DNA of 48,362 nucleotides from JBKQHQ01 sp052148715 (GCA_052148715.1 JBKQHQ010000173.1:1-48362); one strand, 5' to 3'; positions 1 to 8,482 are shown, numbered from the stretch's first letter. Program-made: numbers and translations. Notes: a model not told the origin generated them from the letters alone.

Positions 1-64
1 CTGACGTTTGCGGGCTTCCGGTTCCATTTTCCACCATCATCTGCTCTGTCGTCGCCACATAGCG

Positions 65-96
65 ATGGGGCCGCCAACAAGCTTGGCGGGCCCCAT
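65..96. terminator. Hairpin downstream of the Hsp20 gene
   Basis: Arms at 65-77 and 83-96 pair over 13 bp with one bulged C and a 5-nt loop. The hairpin lies 16 bp past the stop of the leftward Hsp20 gene, where a transcript end is expected. There is no T-tract after it on the minus strand, so it may be an mRNA-stabilising hairpin rather than a true intrinsic terminator. Confidence 0.4.
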
Positions 97-111
97 GCCA
101 TTCCGGCCGGC

Positions 112-651
112 TCAGGCGGCCTTGATCTCGATTTTCTTCTCGTTCCTACGGACTTCGGCCGCCTTCGGCAACTGCACCGTGAGGACGCCGTTCTTGAAGC
201 TGGCCTCGATCTTGTCTGCCGCCACGCCATCCGGCACCCGGAACGAGCGTCGGAACGACCCGTAGCGGCGTTCGGAGACGTAATAGTCCTCCGATTTGTC
301 CTCCTTTTCTTCTTGCTTCTCGCCCTTGATGGTCAGCACGCCGTCGGCGAACCTCACGTCGATGTCTTTCTCGCTGAGCCCCGGCAGCTCCGCCTTGACC
401 TTGTAAGCGTCTCCGGTCTCGACAACGTCGACGGCCGGCACCGCTCCGAAGGCCATCTCACCGCGCCAGAGCGGCTCGGCATCGAATAGCGCACGACCGA
501 ACGGTAGGCGCCAATACCCACGATAGAAATCATCGAACAGGCGATTGACCTCATGGCGCAGGCTTTCGAACGGCCGGACGCTCGAACCTGTCGCACGCTC
601 TGATTCCTTCGTTTCCGTTTTCACCGGTACCCTAGCTGCTGCTTCCGCCAT
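112..651 (-). CDS. Hsp20-family small heat-shock protein
   Basis: An ATP-independent holdase chaperone (179 aa) that binds unfolding proteins in the cytoplasm. The alpha-crystallin domain runs from about residue 70 to 170, with the usual A-x-LPGL turn (AELPGLSEKDIDV), a GVLTIKGEK strand and the closing GVLTVQLPK strand followed by a K/E-rich tail. The start at 651 is chosen because AGGAGGAG lies about 8 nt upstream; a longer frame to 780 has no such site and adds sequence unlike the family. A perfect FixK/FNR box (725-738) lies 80 bp upstream and is shared with the divergent Lon-like gene. Hsp20 proteins of this kind are common in low-oxygen regulons, which fits the rest of the window. Confidence 0.93.
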   Translation of the reverse strand: MAEAAARVPVKTETKESERATGSSVRPFESLRHEVNRLFDDFYRGYWRLPFGRALFDAEPLWRGEMAFGAVPAVDVVETGDAYKVKAELPGLSEKDIDVRFADGVLTIKGEKQEEKEDKSEDYYVSERRYGSFRRSFRVPDGVAADKIEASFKNGVLTVQLPKAAEVRRNEKKIEIKAA

Positions 652-724
652 AGCTGATCTCCTCCTGATGGACTTGAGCACCATTCCAATGGTAGGAGCA
701 AAGCGCAGCAGGCAGACCGCGTCT

Positions 725-738
725 TTGATTCGGATCAA
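725..738. promoter_or_regulatory. FixK/FNR box, hsp20 / Lon-like divergent promoter
   Basis: TTGATTCGGATCAA is a perfect TTGAT-N4-ATCAA palindrome, the consensus bound by FNR/FixK-type activators. Its centre is 80 bp from the hsp20 start (651, minus) and 126 bp from the Lon-like start (858, plus), so it probably drives hsp20 and possibly both genes. Confidence 0.8.
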
Positions 739-857
739 ATGTCGCTTGGCGCACGCCGTCCCGCTCTTGCGCCAAATCAAGGGAATCGGTCGGTTTTCCT
801 AGACGATGAATTCCAGAGGACGTCAGGCACGCGAGCGGCCGACGTAAATGAGGTTCC

Positions 858-3221
858 ATGTCATCACCGACCACGAACGATGTGTCCGCCAGCGGGGCGC
901 CCGCAGCGGGTGTGGAAGCCGCGGACCCAAGCAGCGTGGCCATGCCGGCTTCTGTTTTGAAGCCGAGCGAGCCAAGTCGCCAAGCGACACCAATGGTGCC
1001 GCTTGCGCCCGAGCGGCTCTACCGTCCCGCGGACCTTTCGGCCCTATCCTTCCAATCGACCGCCGATGTGGAGCCCATGGACGGATTGGTCGGCCAGCAT
1101 CGCGCGCGCGACGCGATCGGCTTTGGCACACGCATCGACAAGCCGGGATTCAATCTTTTCGTCATCGGCCCGCGCGGCATGCGGATGCAGCGCGCCGTCG
1201 AGGCGGTCCTCGAAGAGGCGGCGCGCGAACGGCAGCCCCCGCCCGATTGGGTCTACGTCTACAATTTTAATGAGCCGCATAAACCGGTAGCCATCGAGTT
1301 GCCGTCAGGGCGTGCGAGCGAGCTCCGCGACGCCATGCACGAGCTCATCGACGACCTCAAGACGGCGCTGCCAGCCGTTTTTGAAAGTGAGGACTATCAG
1401 ACGCGACGCAGCGCCATCGATCAGGCTTTCCAAACTAAGCAGAGTGACGCCTTTTCGACCTTGCGTGATAAGGCGGCGGAAAAGGACATTGTCATTCTCC
1501 GCACCCCGATGGGCTTCGCCCTCGCGCCCGCGCGTGACGGCCAAGCCCTCCCGCCCGACGAATTCAGGAGCTGGCCGGAGCCCAAGCGGCGCGAAATCCA
1601 AGACACCATCGAGGCCCTGGAGAAGGATCTCGAGCACATCGTGCGCCAGCTACCGCAATGGGAGAAGGAGCGGCGCGACGAGATTCGCAATCTCAATCGC
1701 GAAACCTCCAAGTTTGCGGTCGGACATTTCATCGACACCACGGCGGCACGTTTCGTTGACATTCCCAGAGTCATGAGTCACCTCGAAGCGGTTCGTGCCG
1801 ACCTGATCGAAGACGTTGCCATGTCCGTCGTGAAAGGGGAAGGCGAAGAAGGGCCCCCTCGAGACAACAGACTTGGCGGCCCCTTCGATCGCTACGAGGT
1901 GAATCTCCTCGTCAGCCAAGTTGGCCGCAAGTCCGGCGTTCCAATCGTCGAGGAGCTGCACCCGACCTTGCCCAATCTCCTAGGCAGCATCGAATACGTG
2001 TCGCAGCACGGCGTGCTGGTCACCAATTTTCGCTTGATCAAAGCCGGCGCGATCCACCGCGCCAACGGCGGCTTCCTCCTGATCGATGCGCGCAACCTGC
2101 TCATCGAGCCGTACAGTTGGGCGGCGTTGAAGCGAATGCTGCGCCAGCGCCAAATCAGGATCGAAGACATCGGCCGCTTCATTGGTCTGACCAGCACGGT
2201 GTCGCTCGAGCCCGACCCAATTCCGCTTGACGTAAAGGTGATCCTGTTCGGCGATCGGCTGCTATACTACCTGCTTGCGGCCTTTGATCCCGAAATCGAC
2301 GAACATTTCAAGGTGTTGGCCGATTTTGAGGACGATGTCGATCGATCCCCGCTGACCGAGGCCGCGCACGCGCGATTGATGGCCGCGATCATCCGCGAGC
2401 ACGGCCTGAAGCCGGTCGATCGCGCTGGCACGGGCCTTATGATCGAACATGCGGCCCGGCTTGCCGACCACGCCGGCAAGCTTACGCTTGTGCTCGATCA
2501 GCTCCACGACGTGCTTGCCGAGGCGGATTTCTGGGCTGGCACGGCGGGCCGTACCGTCATCTCGCGCGGCGATGTCGAAATGGCGATCGAGCAAAAGATG
2601 CGGCGCTGCTCACGGTTACGCGATCGGGCGCAGGAAGTCATCCTTCAGGATGTCGCGCTCATCGATACGAGCGGCGCGCGGATCGGCCAAGTGAACGGGC
2701 TCAGCGTCACCGACCTCGGCGGGTTCCGGTTTGGGCGGCCGACCCGGATTACCTGTCGGGTCCGCCCGGGCAGCGGCAAGGTTGTCGACATCGAGCGCGA
2801 GGTCGAGCTCGGTGGCCCCATTCACTCCAAGGGGGTGCTGATCCTGTCCGGCTTCTTGGCCGGCCGGTATGCCTTGGACACGCCGATGTCGCTGTTCGCA
2901 AGCCTCGTCTTCGAGCAATCCTACGGCGGCGTTGAAGGAGACAGCGCCTCCTCGGCCGAGCTCTATGCGCTCCTCTCCGCTCTGGCCGAGCTTCCGGTGC
3001 GCCAGGATCTCGCCGTTACCGGCTCAGTGAACCAGCATGGAGAGATCCAGGCCATCGGCGGCGTGAACGAAAAAATCGAGGGATTCTTCGATATCTGCCG
3101 CGCGCGCGGGCTTACCGGGACCCAGGGGGTCATGATTCCGAGCTCCAACGTGCAGCACCTCATGCTCCGCCGCGACGTGATCGAAGCCTGCGCGGCGGCC
3201 AATTTACGGTTTATCCGGTAA
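858..3221 (+). CDS. Lon-related (AAA_32-type) protease, 3' end frameshifted
   Basis: A 787-aa Lon-like serine protease. The N-terminal half matches the AAA_32/Lon-related group: an FNEPHKPVAIELPSG stretch and a Walker-B-like GGFLLIDA. The P-loop position reads GPRGMRMQR, without a GK(S/T), so ATP use is uncertain. The C-terminal Lon protease domain has the catalytic Ser696 in GDSAS and Lys739 in NEKIEGF; the 43-residue spacing equals that of E. coli Lon Ser679/Lys722. Start ATG 858 follows GAGG. The frame closes at TAA 3219-3221, but the family's usual tail (TIDEG...LLT.RPAGE) continues in frame 2 up to 3403, so this copy appears truncated by about 63 residues. The catalytic domain itself is intact. 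Confidence 0.85.
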   Translation: MSSPTTNDVSASGAPAAGVEAADPSSVAMPASVLKPSEPSRQATPMVPLAPERLYRPADLSALSFQSTADVEPMDGLVGQHRARDAIGFGTRIDKPGFNLFVIGPRGMRMQRAVEAVLEEAARERQPPPDWVYVYNFNEPHKPVAIELPSGRASELRDAMHELIDDLKTALPAVFESEDYQTRRSAIDQAFQTKQSDAFSTLRDKAAEKDIVILRTPMGFALAPARDGQALPPDEFRSWPEPKRREIQDTIEALEKDLEHIVRQLPQWEKERRDEIRNLNRETSKFAVGHFIDTTAARFVDIPRVMSHLEAVRADLIEDVAMSVVKGEGEEGPPRDNRLGGPFDRYEVNLLVSQVGRKSGVPIVEELHPTLPNLLGSIEYVSQHGVLVTNFRLIKAGAIHRANGGFLLIDARNLLIEPYSWAALKRMLRQRQIRIEDIGRFIGLTSTVSLEPDPIPLDVKVILFGDRLLYYLLAAFDPEIDEHFKVLADFEDDVDRSPLTEAAHARLMAAIIREHGLKPVDRAGTGLMIEHAARLADHAGKLTLVLDQLHDVLAEADFWAGTAGRTVISRGDVEMAIEQKMRRCSRLRDRAQEVILQDVALIDTSGARIGQVNGLSVTDLGGFRFGRPTRITCRVRPGSGKVVDIEREVELGGPIHSKGVLILSGFLAGRYALDTPMSLFASLVFEQSYGGVEGDSASSAELYALLSALAELPVRQDLAVTGSVNQHGEIQAIGGVNEKIEGFFDICRARGLTGTQGVMIPSSNVQHLMLRRDVIEACAAANLRFIR

Positions 3222-3403
3222 CGACGATCGATGAGGGGATGGTACTTCTGACGAATCGGCCGGCCGGCGAGCGTGACTACGGTGGGATCTATCCGCCTCA
3301 GAGCCTCAATCGGCTGGTCGAAGATCGGCTGCGGTCGTTTGCTCGCGTCCGCCAGAGCTTCGCGCAGCAAGCGTTGTCGACGCATTTGGAAAGTCCGCCA
3401 TGA
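3212..3403 (+). other. Detached C-terminal tail of the Lon-like protease (other frame)
   Basis: Read in frame 2 from 3212, the codons give YPVTTIDEGMVLLTNRPAGE and go on to YPPQSLNRLVEDRL, which is the normal end of Lon-related proteases (TIDEGIELLTG.PAG). This frame closes at TGA 3401-3403, which overlaps the next gene's ATG (3400) as ATGA. That overlap suggests the original gene ran to 3403 and was translationally coupled to the UspA-like gene. A shift equivalent to one missing base (or a -1 slip) near 3207-3217 would restore the fusion. It may be a sequencing error, a recent mutation or recoding. Confidence 0.75.
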
Positions 3404-4272
3404 CCAGGCGGAGCCCGGAGTTCAGGCGCATGGTGCTTGGCCTACCGCATAGCGCCGCCGATTATTCCGCGGTCCACGCCGCCGTTGATCTCGCAGAGTC
3501 GCTGCAAGTTGAGCTTCTTGCTACGTTCATTGCGGACGCGACCGTGCTCGGGCTCACTGGAATCCCGGCGGTGCGCGAACTACAGCTTCTAAGGCGCGGT
3601 TGGCATCCGATCGATCTTGAGCAACTCACGCAGGACCTAAAGCGCGCGGCCGAAGACGCGCGTCGTCGCTTTAGCGAGACGATCAAGAGTCGCACTATCG
3701 AGGCGCACTTTGACGTGGTGCAGGGATCGGAGGCGATTGCGGCGCTGGTGCAAGCCGACGATATCGTGACGATCATCGAGCCGAAGCATCCGGCAGAACG
3801 GATCACGCAGCAGTTCACCGGGTTCGTCGAAGCGGCGTTTAAGGCCGACGCGGCTGTTCTCGTGGTCCCAAGCCGGCCGGTGCGCGCGACCGGCCCCATC
3901 GTGGCCGTGGTCGTTGCTTCCGACGATCCCAGCATCAGCGCCGCGCTGGCGATCGCTGCGATGGTGAAAGAGCGGCTGATCGTGGTCAATGTAACCGGTA
4001 AATCACCACCGGTTACATTTGCCGGGGATTCGGAAAGATCGGGCATTCCGATCGAGCATATCGCCGCCGCCGGCGTTGCGACCGATGCGTCGAAGCTGGC
4101 GTCCCTATTGCCCCCCTTGCGGGAGCGCCTCGTGGTCGTCAGCCGCGGGGCATTGAGTGGTGACGTCGCGCGGTTGCTCGCGTCGTTGCGAGGGGTGCCG
4201 CTGCTCATGATCGAGCCCGTGGGCGAGACGAGGTCGAAACGGAAGCGAAACGAGGCGAGAGCGCCCCATTGA
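3400..4272 (+). CDS. UspA-like protein, tandem divergent domains
   Basis: A 290-aa cytoplasmic protein that resembles two universal-stress-protein domains in tandem. The N-terminal half has the beta1/alpha1 pattern (RRMVLGLPHSAADYSAVHAAVDLAESL followed by LLATFIAD, shown here in two parts); the second half starts near residue 165 (PIVAVVVASDDPSISAALAIA). The Usp ATP-binding motif G-2x-G-9x-G(S/T) is not obvious, so it may not bind nucleotide. The ATG overlaps the stop of the unshifted Lon-like frame as ATGA, implying coupled translation with the protease. A 12-bp inverted repeat lies inside the gene (3988-4019). Family assignment rests on pattern and context, not on a clear motif. Confidence 0.65.
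   Translation: MTRRSPEFRRMVLGLPHSAADYSAVHAAVDLAESLQVELLATFIADATVLGLTGIPAVRELQLLRRGWHPIDLEQLTQDLKRAAEDARRRFSETIKSRTIEAHFDVVQGSEAIAALVQADDIVTIIEPKHPAERITQQFTGFVEAAFKADAAVLVVPSRPVRATGPIVAVVVASDDPSISAALAIAAMVKERLIVVNVTGKSPPVTFAGDSERSGIPIEHIAAAGVATDASKLASLLPPLRERLVVVSRGALSGDVARLLASLRGVPLLMIEPVGETRSKRKRNEARAPH
3988..4019. repeat. Perfect 12-bp inverted repeat inside the UspA-like gene
   Basis: AATGTAACCGGT (3988-3999) and its exact reverse complement (4008-4019) are separated by 8 nt. The arms are AT-richer than the surrounding coding sequence. In RNA they would form a 12-bp stem with an 8-nt loop. Function unknown. Confidence 0.7.
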
Positions 4273-4386
4273 TTTGCTCAAAGCTCAGGTCAGACTGCTC
4301 CTCTTCCTTTCGTGTGCACGGAGCGCTTTCCTATCGTGTGCGGACGCGGCGCGCGTTATTTTGGTCAATCCGCGTTCGGGGCAATT

Positions 4387-4986
4387 ATGAATGAACCTAA
4401 TTCCCCTCTGATCGACACGGACCGCGAGAAAGTCCAGCCACCAGTGCAGAATCCTTCGGAGCCGGAGGCGACAATCGAGATCAGCCTCAGCCGATTGCAA
4501 CAATTGTTCAACTCCCTCGACCCCTCTCCCTTTCACGAGCGCGATCTTGATCAAGACGCCGAGGAATACATCGTCGGCTCGGCCGAGGAAATTCCTTTGC
4601 CGAGACCGATGAAGCTGATCATTCACTTGCCTGCAGATCAATTGCCGCCGCCTGGCGCGCCTGCTCTCGAACAAGCGATCCATAATTACTTCCTCTATCA
4701 GGGGACGAATGCCCGCCGCCGGCTGCGGCTGCTGTTTCGGGACGGCCGGGCCGCCCTGCTCATCGGCCTCGTATTTCTTTTTTCTTGCACGTTGCTACGG
4801 CAACTTGCATTTTCTCTTGGGAACGGCGCCCCATCAGAGATTTTTGGCGAAGGCATGCTCATTATTGGTTGGGTGGCCATGTGGCGCCCCTTGGAAATTT
4901 TCCTCTACGATTGGTGGCCGATACGTCGGCGCTGTCGTGTCCTTGCGAAACTGTCCACCATGGCCGTCATCATTCGGGTGAAGTAA
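4387..4986 (+). CDS. Hypothetical protein with two C-terminal membrane segments
   Basis: 199 aa, not recognised as a named family. Residues 1-115 are soluble, acidic and proline-rich (SRLQQLFNSLDPSPFHERDL; LPRPMKLIIHLPADQLPP). Two hydrophobic segments follow: AALLIGLVFLFSCTLL near 125-145 and a second near 160-180 (GMLIIGWVAMW), then a basic tail. The pattern suggests an inner-membrane hairpin with a cytoplasmic N-domain. ATG 4387 is preferred over the more upstream 4312 because the extra residues look unlike a protein start and no strong ribosome site precedes either. It is convergent with the CHAD gene. Confidence 0.6.
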   Translation: MNEPNSPLIDTDREKVQPPVQNPSEPEATIEISLSRLQQLFNSLDPSPFHERDLDQDAEEYIVGSAEEIPLPRPMKLIIHLPADQLPPPGAPALEQAIHNYFLYQGTNARRRLRLLFRDGRAALLIGLVFLFSCTLLRQLAFSLGNGAPSEIFGEGMLIIGWVAMWRPLEIFLYDWWPIRRRCRVLAKLSTMAVIIRVK

Positions 4987-5025
4987 TCGTGAGCCTGCCT
5001 GGTAATGGACACGGGCATGATTTTT

Positions 5026-6003
5026 TTACCAGAACCGATTCCGCTTGGCGAAGCATCGCCAAAGCTCGACTGCGGCCCTGCGATCCCGTTCTTGGCACTT
5101 CGCTAGCCAGCGCCTGATCGGGCCGGCCACGGATGCGACGTCCGTTCCAGCAGTTGCCCCGAGATCAGCGAGGAGCCCGGCGCCGACGATGCCATCGTGC
5201 AATGTTCCGAGCGCCCGCTGCAGATCCTTGACTGCAAAGAGATAGCGTTGAGTCCGCCGGCCTGGCCAGACATCGCCAAAGAACTCTGTCGCATAGCGCA
5301 GTTTCTTGACGCGAATCCGCAGCCGATGAAGATCGCTTGTATCGAGTTCATCGATCCTCTTGCCAAGCCTTCGAACCTTGGCGTGATAATCGCTTAGTGC
5401 TTCTGCAGCAAAACCCGCCACTGGGCCCGCAAGAACTGCCCCTGCCCTGCTGCCTCCCGGTGCGCCGAGACCGAAATGGCCATCGATCCAACGCGCGAGC
5501 CTCACTAACAGGTCGCTACAGTCAGGGTCTCGAAGCACCGCCCGGGCGCGCTGATGGCCTTCGGCGCGCTTCGCCAGTGCCATCTTGATCAATGCGCCTG
5601 CAGGCTCGCGCAGTCGTTTAGGCACGCGGCCGATCGTCTCTTCGACCAGCACATCCCACTCGCGTGCAGCGCCGAGTCTCCTTTGCAGTACGCGCAATTC
5701 CTCGGCGATTGGCGAGCGGGCCTTCTTCGGCAGGGCATAGCCGAAGATCGAAAAGGCGGCGCGCATGCGGCGGATGCCCACGCGAAGCTCGTGCACGCCT
5801 TCCGGATCGTCGCTCTTGCTCGCGTACGCCACGCTGGAAGCGATGTGAGCGACGCAGGCTTGCGCGATGACGGCCAGGGACTCTCGCACACTCATCGCCG
5901 GATCGATCTGCGCCGGCGCGGCCGTTAGCGCCCGGCGCCGGGCTCCATTGGCCGGATCGTCGCGCGTGTCAGATGCAATGAGTTTGGAGCGGAGCGAAAC
6001 CAT
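5026..6003 (-). CDS. CHAD domain protein
   Basis: 325 aa with one CHAD (conserved histidine alpha-helical) domain from about residue 45 to 310: VHELRVGIRRMRAAFSIFG, then RLGAAREWDVLVE and a second copy of the pattern, LHRLRIRVKKLRYATEFF. CHAD domains are helical bundles whose conserved His/Arg/Lys face binds polyphosphate and which are often found near polyphosphate granules. There is no CYTH/triphosphatase domain, so this is a CHAD-only form. The start overlaps the end of the ornithine decarboxylase gene by 35 bp; an in-frame ATG at 5895 would remove the overlap. It probably shares a transcript with odc. Confidence 0.85.
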   Translation of the reverse strand: MVSLRSKLIASDTRDDPANGARRRALTAAPAQIDPAMSVRESLAVIAQACVAHIASSVAYASKSDDPEGVHELRVGIRRMRAAFSIFGYALPKKARSPIAEELRVLQRRLGAAREWDVLVEETIGRVPKRLREPAGALIKMALAKRAEGHQRARAVLRDPDCSDLLVRLARWIDGHFGLGAPGGSRAGAVLAGPVAGFAAEALSDYHAKVRRLGKRIDELDTSDLHRLRIRVKKLRYATEFFGDVWPGRRTQRYLFAVKDLQRALGTLHDGIVGAGLLADLGATAGTDVASVAGPIRRWLAKCQERDRRAAVELWRCFAKRNRFW

Positions 6004-7168
6004 TGAATTCCACCGAAGCGTAGCTTGCCGTGTAAGCGCCTGCGGACAGGAAATCGACCAGGTCTCCGATGGCTAAATCGAACGGAAGCGCGTATCGCGC
6101 GCGCTCGTAGATGATGTCGGTGCTGTCACACGTCGGACCGGCCAGGATCGCGGGGCCCGCGGGTTGCCCATCATGCGGCGTGCGAATCTGATAGTGGATG
6201 CGCTCGCCTTGCGATTCCACGAGCCCGTTGTACCGCCCGGCGTCGAGGTAGATCCAACGCTCGATAGCGTCACGCGTCTTGCGCGCCACCAAGAGTACCT
6301 CAGCCCGCAGGACGCCGGCATCGCCTACGATGTAGCGGCCGGGCTCCACGATGATCTGCGGCCGCGCTAGCGCGAAATGCTCTGTCAACGCGCGCTCGAT
6401 TGTCTCCGCATAGGCTTCAATGGGGGGAACCGGGCTGCGGTAGTGCGCAGGCAAGCCACCGCCGATGTTGAGCAGCTCCAGATCGAGGCCGCCGCGCGCA
6501 CTCGAGCGGAATATGAATTCCGCCGAGGCGATGGCGGCACGCCATTGGCGCGGGTCGGTCTGCTGCGAGCCGACATGAAACGACACCCCTACCGGTCGCA
6601 CGCCAAGCATTTTGGCACGTTGCAGAAGTTCAACCGCCATCTCCGGCGTGCAGCCGAATTTGCGGGTTAACGGCCATTCGGCCCCTTTGCTCTCGACCAG
6701 GATGCGACAGAACACACGCGCTCCGGGCGCCGCACGGCCGATCTTCTCAAGCTCACCGATGCTATCGAAGGCAAAGAGATCAATCCCGAGCCCATGGGCG
6801 CGGGCAATCTCTGTCTCATGCTTGACCGTGTTGCCGAACGACAGGCTATGGGCTTGCACGCCGGCGGCGCAACACCGATCGATCTCCCCGCCGCTTGCCA
6901 GATCGAAGCTCGCGCCGAGCTTCGCCAACGCGCCGATGATGTCGGCCGCCGGATTGGCTTTCACGGCGTAGAAAATCAATGCATTTGGGAACAGGATGCG
7001 CAGAGCGGCATATTTCGCCCGTACGACATCGAGATCGATGACGACAAACGGCGTCGGGATACGTGCGGCATCGAGGAAGCGATCGATTCTTTCCGTTACG
7101 GTCGCACCGGTTGTGCTCCGGCGCCTCCCTCCCCCTCGCGTTGGTCTCCCGGTTGCTATCGCTGGCAT
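5969..7168 (-). CDS. PLP-dependent ornithine (lysine/ornithine) decarboxylase, eukaryote-like fold
   Basis: 399 aa. Decarboxylates ornithine to putrescine (some relatives also accept lysine), using pyridoxal phosphate on an alanine-racemase-type barrel. The PLP lysine is Lys70 in FYAVKANP; VGVSFHVGSQQ and LNIGGGLPAHY are the usual cofactor-binding loops; Cys347 in GPTCDSTD is the catalytic cysteine contributed across the dimer. These match the ODC branch of the ODC/DAP/arginine decarboxylase family rather than LysA. The first 25 residues are Arg/Gly-rich and unlike the family; no good ribosome site precedes 7168. It lies upstream of the CHAD gene and is divergent from the PRPP synthetase-like gene, with a FixK box between them (7331-7344). 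Confidence 0.88.
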   Translation of the reverse strand: MPAIATGRPTRGGGRRRSTTGATVTERIDRFLDAARIPTPFVVIDLDVVRAKYAALRILFPNALIFYAVKANPAADIIGALAKLGASFDLASGGEIDRCCAAGVQAHSLSFGNTVKHETEIARAHGLGIDLFAFDSIGELEKIGRAAPGARVFCRILVESKGAEWPLTRKFGCTPEMAVELLQRAKMLGVRPVGVSFHVGSQQTDPRQWRAAIASAEFIFRSSARGGLDLELLNIGGGLPAHYRSPVPPIEAYAETIERALTEHFALARPQIIVEPGRYIVGDAGVLRAEVLLVARKTRDAIERWIYLDAGRYNGLVESQGERIHYQIRTPHDGQPAGPAILAGPTCDSTDIIYERARYALPFDLAIGDLVDFLSAGAYTASYASVEFNGFAPLQTHCI

Positions 7169-7330
7169 TCATTGAGCTCGGCTTGATGGTGGCAATCGAT
7201 CAACCCAGTTTCGCCAGGCAGCGCGTCGTCCCGGCCATATCCTTGCTTCACTCTATCGACCCGCGTGCCTCGCTGTCTCCAAGACAGCAGGCGCATTAAT
7301 GTCAAATGAGGGAAAGATCGCCTCGAGGGA

Positions 7331-7344
7331 TTGATCGAAATCAA
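7331..7344. promoter_or_regulatory. FixK/FNR box, odc / prs-like divergent promoter
   Basis: TTGATCGAAATCAA is a perfect TTGAT-N4-ATCAA palindrome in the 280-bp gap between two divergent genes. Its centre is 113 bp from the prs-like start (7451) and 170 bp from the odc start (7168). An AT-rich stretch (7355-7430) follows it on the prs side. Confidence 0.75.
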
Positions 7345-7450
7345 GGATCGTATCGATTTTTTTTGGTATTAGAGGAACTTCCCTTTGATTAGTTCATTCC
7401 ATCTCATATTCAAATTAAGGGACTTGACGTTTGGATGAAGGTCACACGTG

Positions 7451-8482
7451 ATGAATGAAGCGCAGCTGTGGTCGCCCCAAAACGGCCAGCTCTGTCTGGC
7501 CGACGGAGCCCACTTCCGGCTCTTTGCACTGCAGGCGACCGCCGAGCTGGGGCGGGCCATCGCGCGCGCTCTTGGCCAGGCGCCTGCCGCGCACGAGGAA
7601 CGCGAATTCGAGGACGGCGAGCACAAGGCGCGCCCGCTGGACGCCGTTTGCGGCGCCGACGTTTACGTCGTGCAGAGCCTCCACGGTGGTCCGTCCGAGA
7701 GCGCCAATGATAAACTCTGTCGCCTGCTGTTCTTCATTGGTGCGCTCAAGGATGCCGGGGCCGCCCGGATCACGGCGGTCGTACCCTACCTTTGCTATGC
7801 GCGGAAGGACCGCCGCACCAAGCCGAACGACCCCGTGACGACCCGATATGTGGCGAGCCTGTTCGAGGCGGTTGGCACGGATGGCGTCGTGACGCTGGAG
7901 GTGCACAATCCGGCTGCCTTCGAAAACGCCTTCCGCTGCCGGAGTGTCACGCTTACCGCCGCTCCACTGTTCGTCGACTACGCCCAGGTACTGAGCAATG
8001 AAAACCTTTGCGTGGTGTCGCCCGATCCCGGTGGCGTCAAGCGCGCCGAATTGTTTCGGGAGGCTTTGGAAGCCGCCGTCGGCCGCCCCGTTGGAAAGGG
8101 TTTCGCCGAGAAGCACCGCAGCGCCGGCGTCGTCACCGGTGATCTGTTCGTCGGCGATGCAGCTGGGGCGACCGTTCTGATCATCGATGACCTGATCAGC
8201 ACGGGAAACACGCTTCTGCGTGCCGCGCACGCAGCTCGGAAAGCGGGTGCCAAGAGGGTTATTGCACTCGTTACCCACGGCCTCTTCACGTCAGGTGCAG
8301 CGGAGGTGATCGCCAACCCGGCGATTGAACGCTTCGTCGTGACGGATGCCGTCCCCGCTTTCCGCCTCGGTCCGGGCGCCGTGAGCAATAAGGTCGACAT
8401 CATATCCGCCGCACCGTTGCTAGCGGAGACAATTCGGCGTCTCCACGAAGGCCGGTCGCTTACCGACCTACTGGTATTCTGA
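7451..8482 (+). CDS. Ribose-phosphate pyrophosphokinase-like protein
   Basis: 343 aa. Expected to make PRPP from ribose-5-phosphate and ATP for nucleotide, histidine and NAD synthesis. Two phosphoribosyltransferase-type domains are visible: the N-terminal one with the YLCYARKDRRTKPND flexible-loop/ATP region and LEVHNPAAFENAF, and the C-terminal one with the PRPP loop VLIIDDLISTGNTL. The usual Prs loop reads DD.(I/V)DTGGT, so STGNT and the sparse similarity elsewhere mark this as a divergent paralogue, probably not the housekeeping copy. GTG 7448 or ATG 7451 could start it; GAAGG lies just upstream. A FixK box sits 113 bp upstream. Its 3' end overlaps the convergent APH-fold gene by 23 bp. 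Confidence 0.85.
   Translation: MNEAQLWSPQNGQLCLADGAHFRLFALQATAELGRAIARALGQAPAAHEEREFEDGEHKARPLDAVCGADVYVVQSLHGGPSESANDKLCRLLFFIGALKDAGAARITAVVPYLCYARKDRRTKPNDPVTTRYVASLFEAVGTDGVVTLEVHNPAAFENAFRCRSVTLTAAPLFVDYAQVLSNENLCVVSPDPGGVKRAELFREALEAAVGRPVGKGFAEKHRSAGVVTGDLFVGDAAGATVLIIDDLISTGNTLLRAAHAARKAGAKRVIALVTHGLFTSGAAEVIANPAIERFVVTDAVPAFRLGPGAVSNKVDIISAAPLLAETIRRLHEGRSLTDLLVF

Noticed and set aside
4269..4281. TTGA-TTTGC-TCAA, resembling a FixK box before the 199-aa membrane protein
   Set aside because: The spacer is 5 rather than 6 bases and it overlaps the preceding stop codon; kept out of the box list.
4999..5032. CTGGTAA / TTACCAG inverted repeat between convergent genes
   Set aside because: Only 7 bp with a 20-nt loop, and it overlaps the end of the CHAD gene; too weak to call a terminator despite a T-run nearby.
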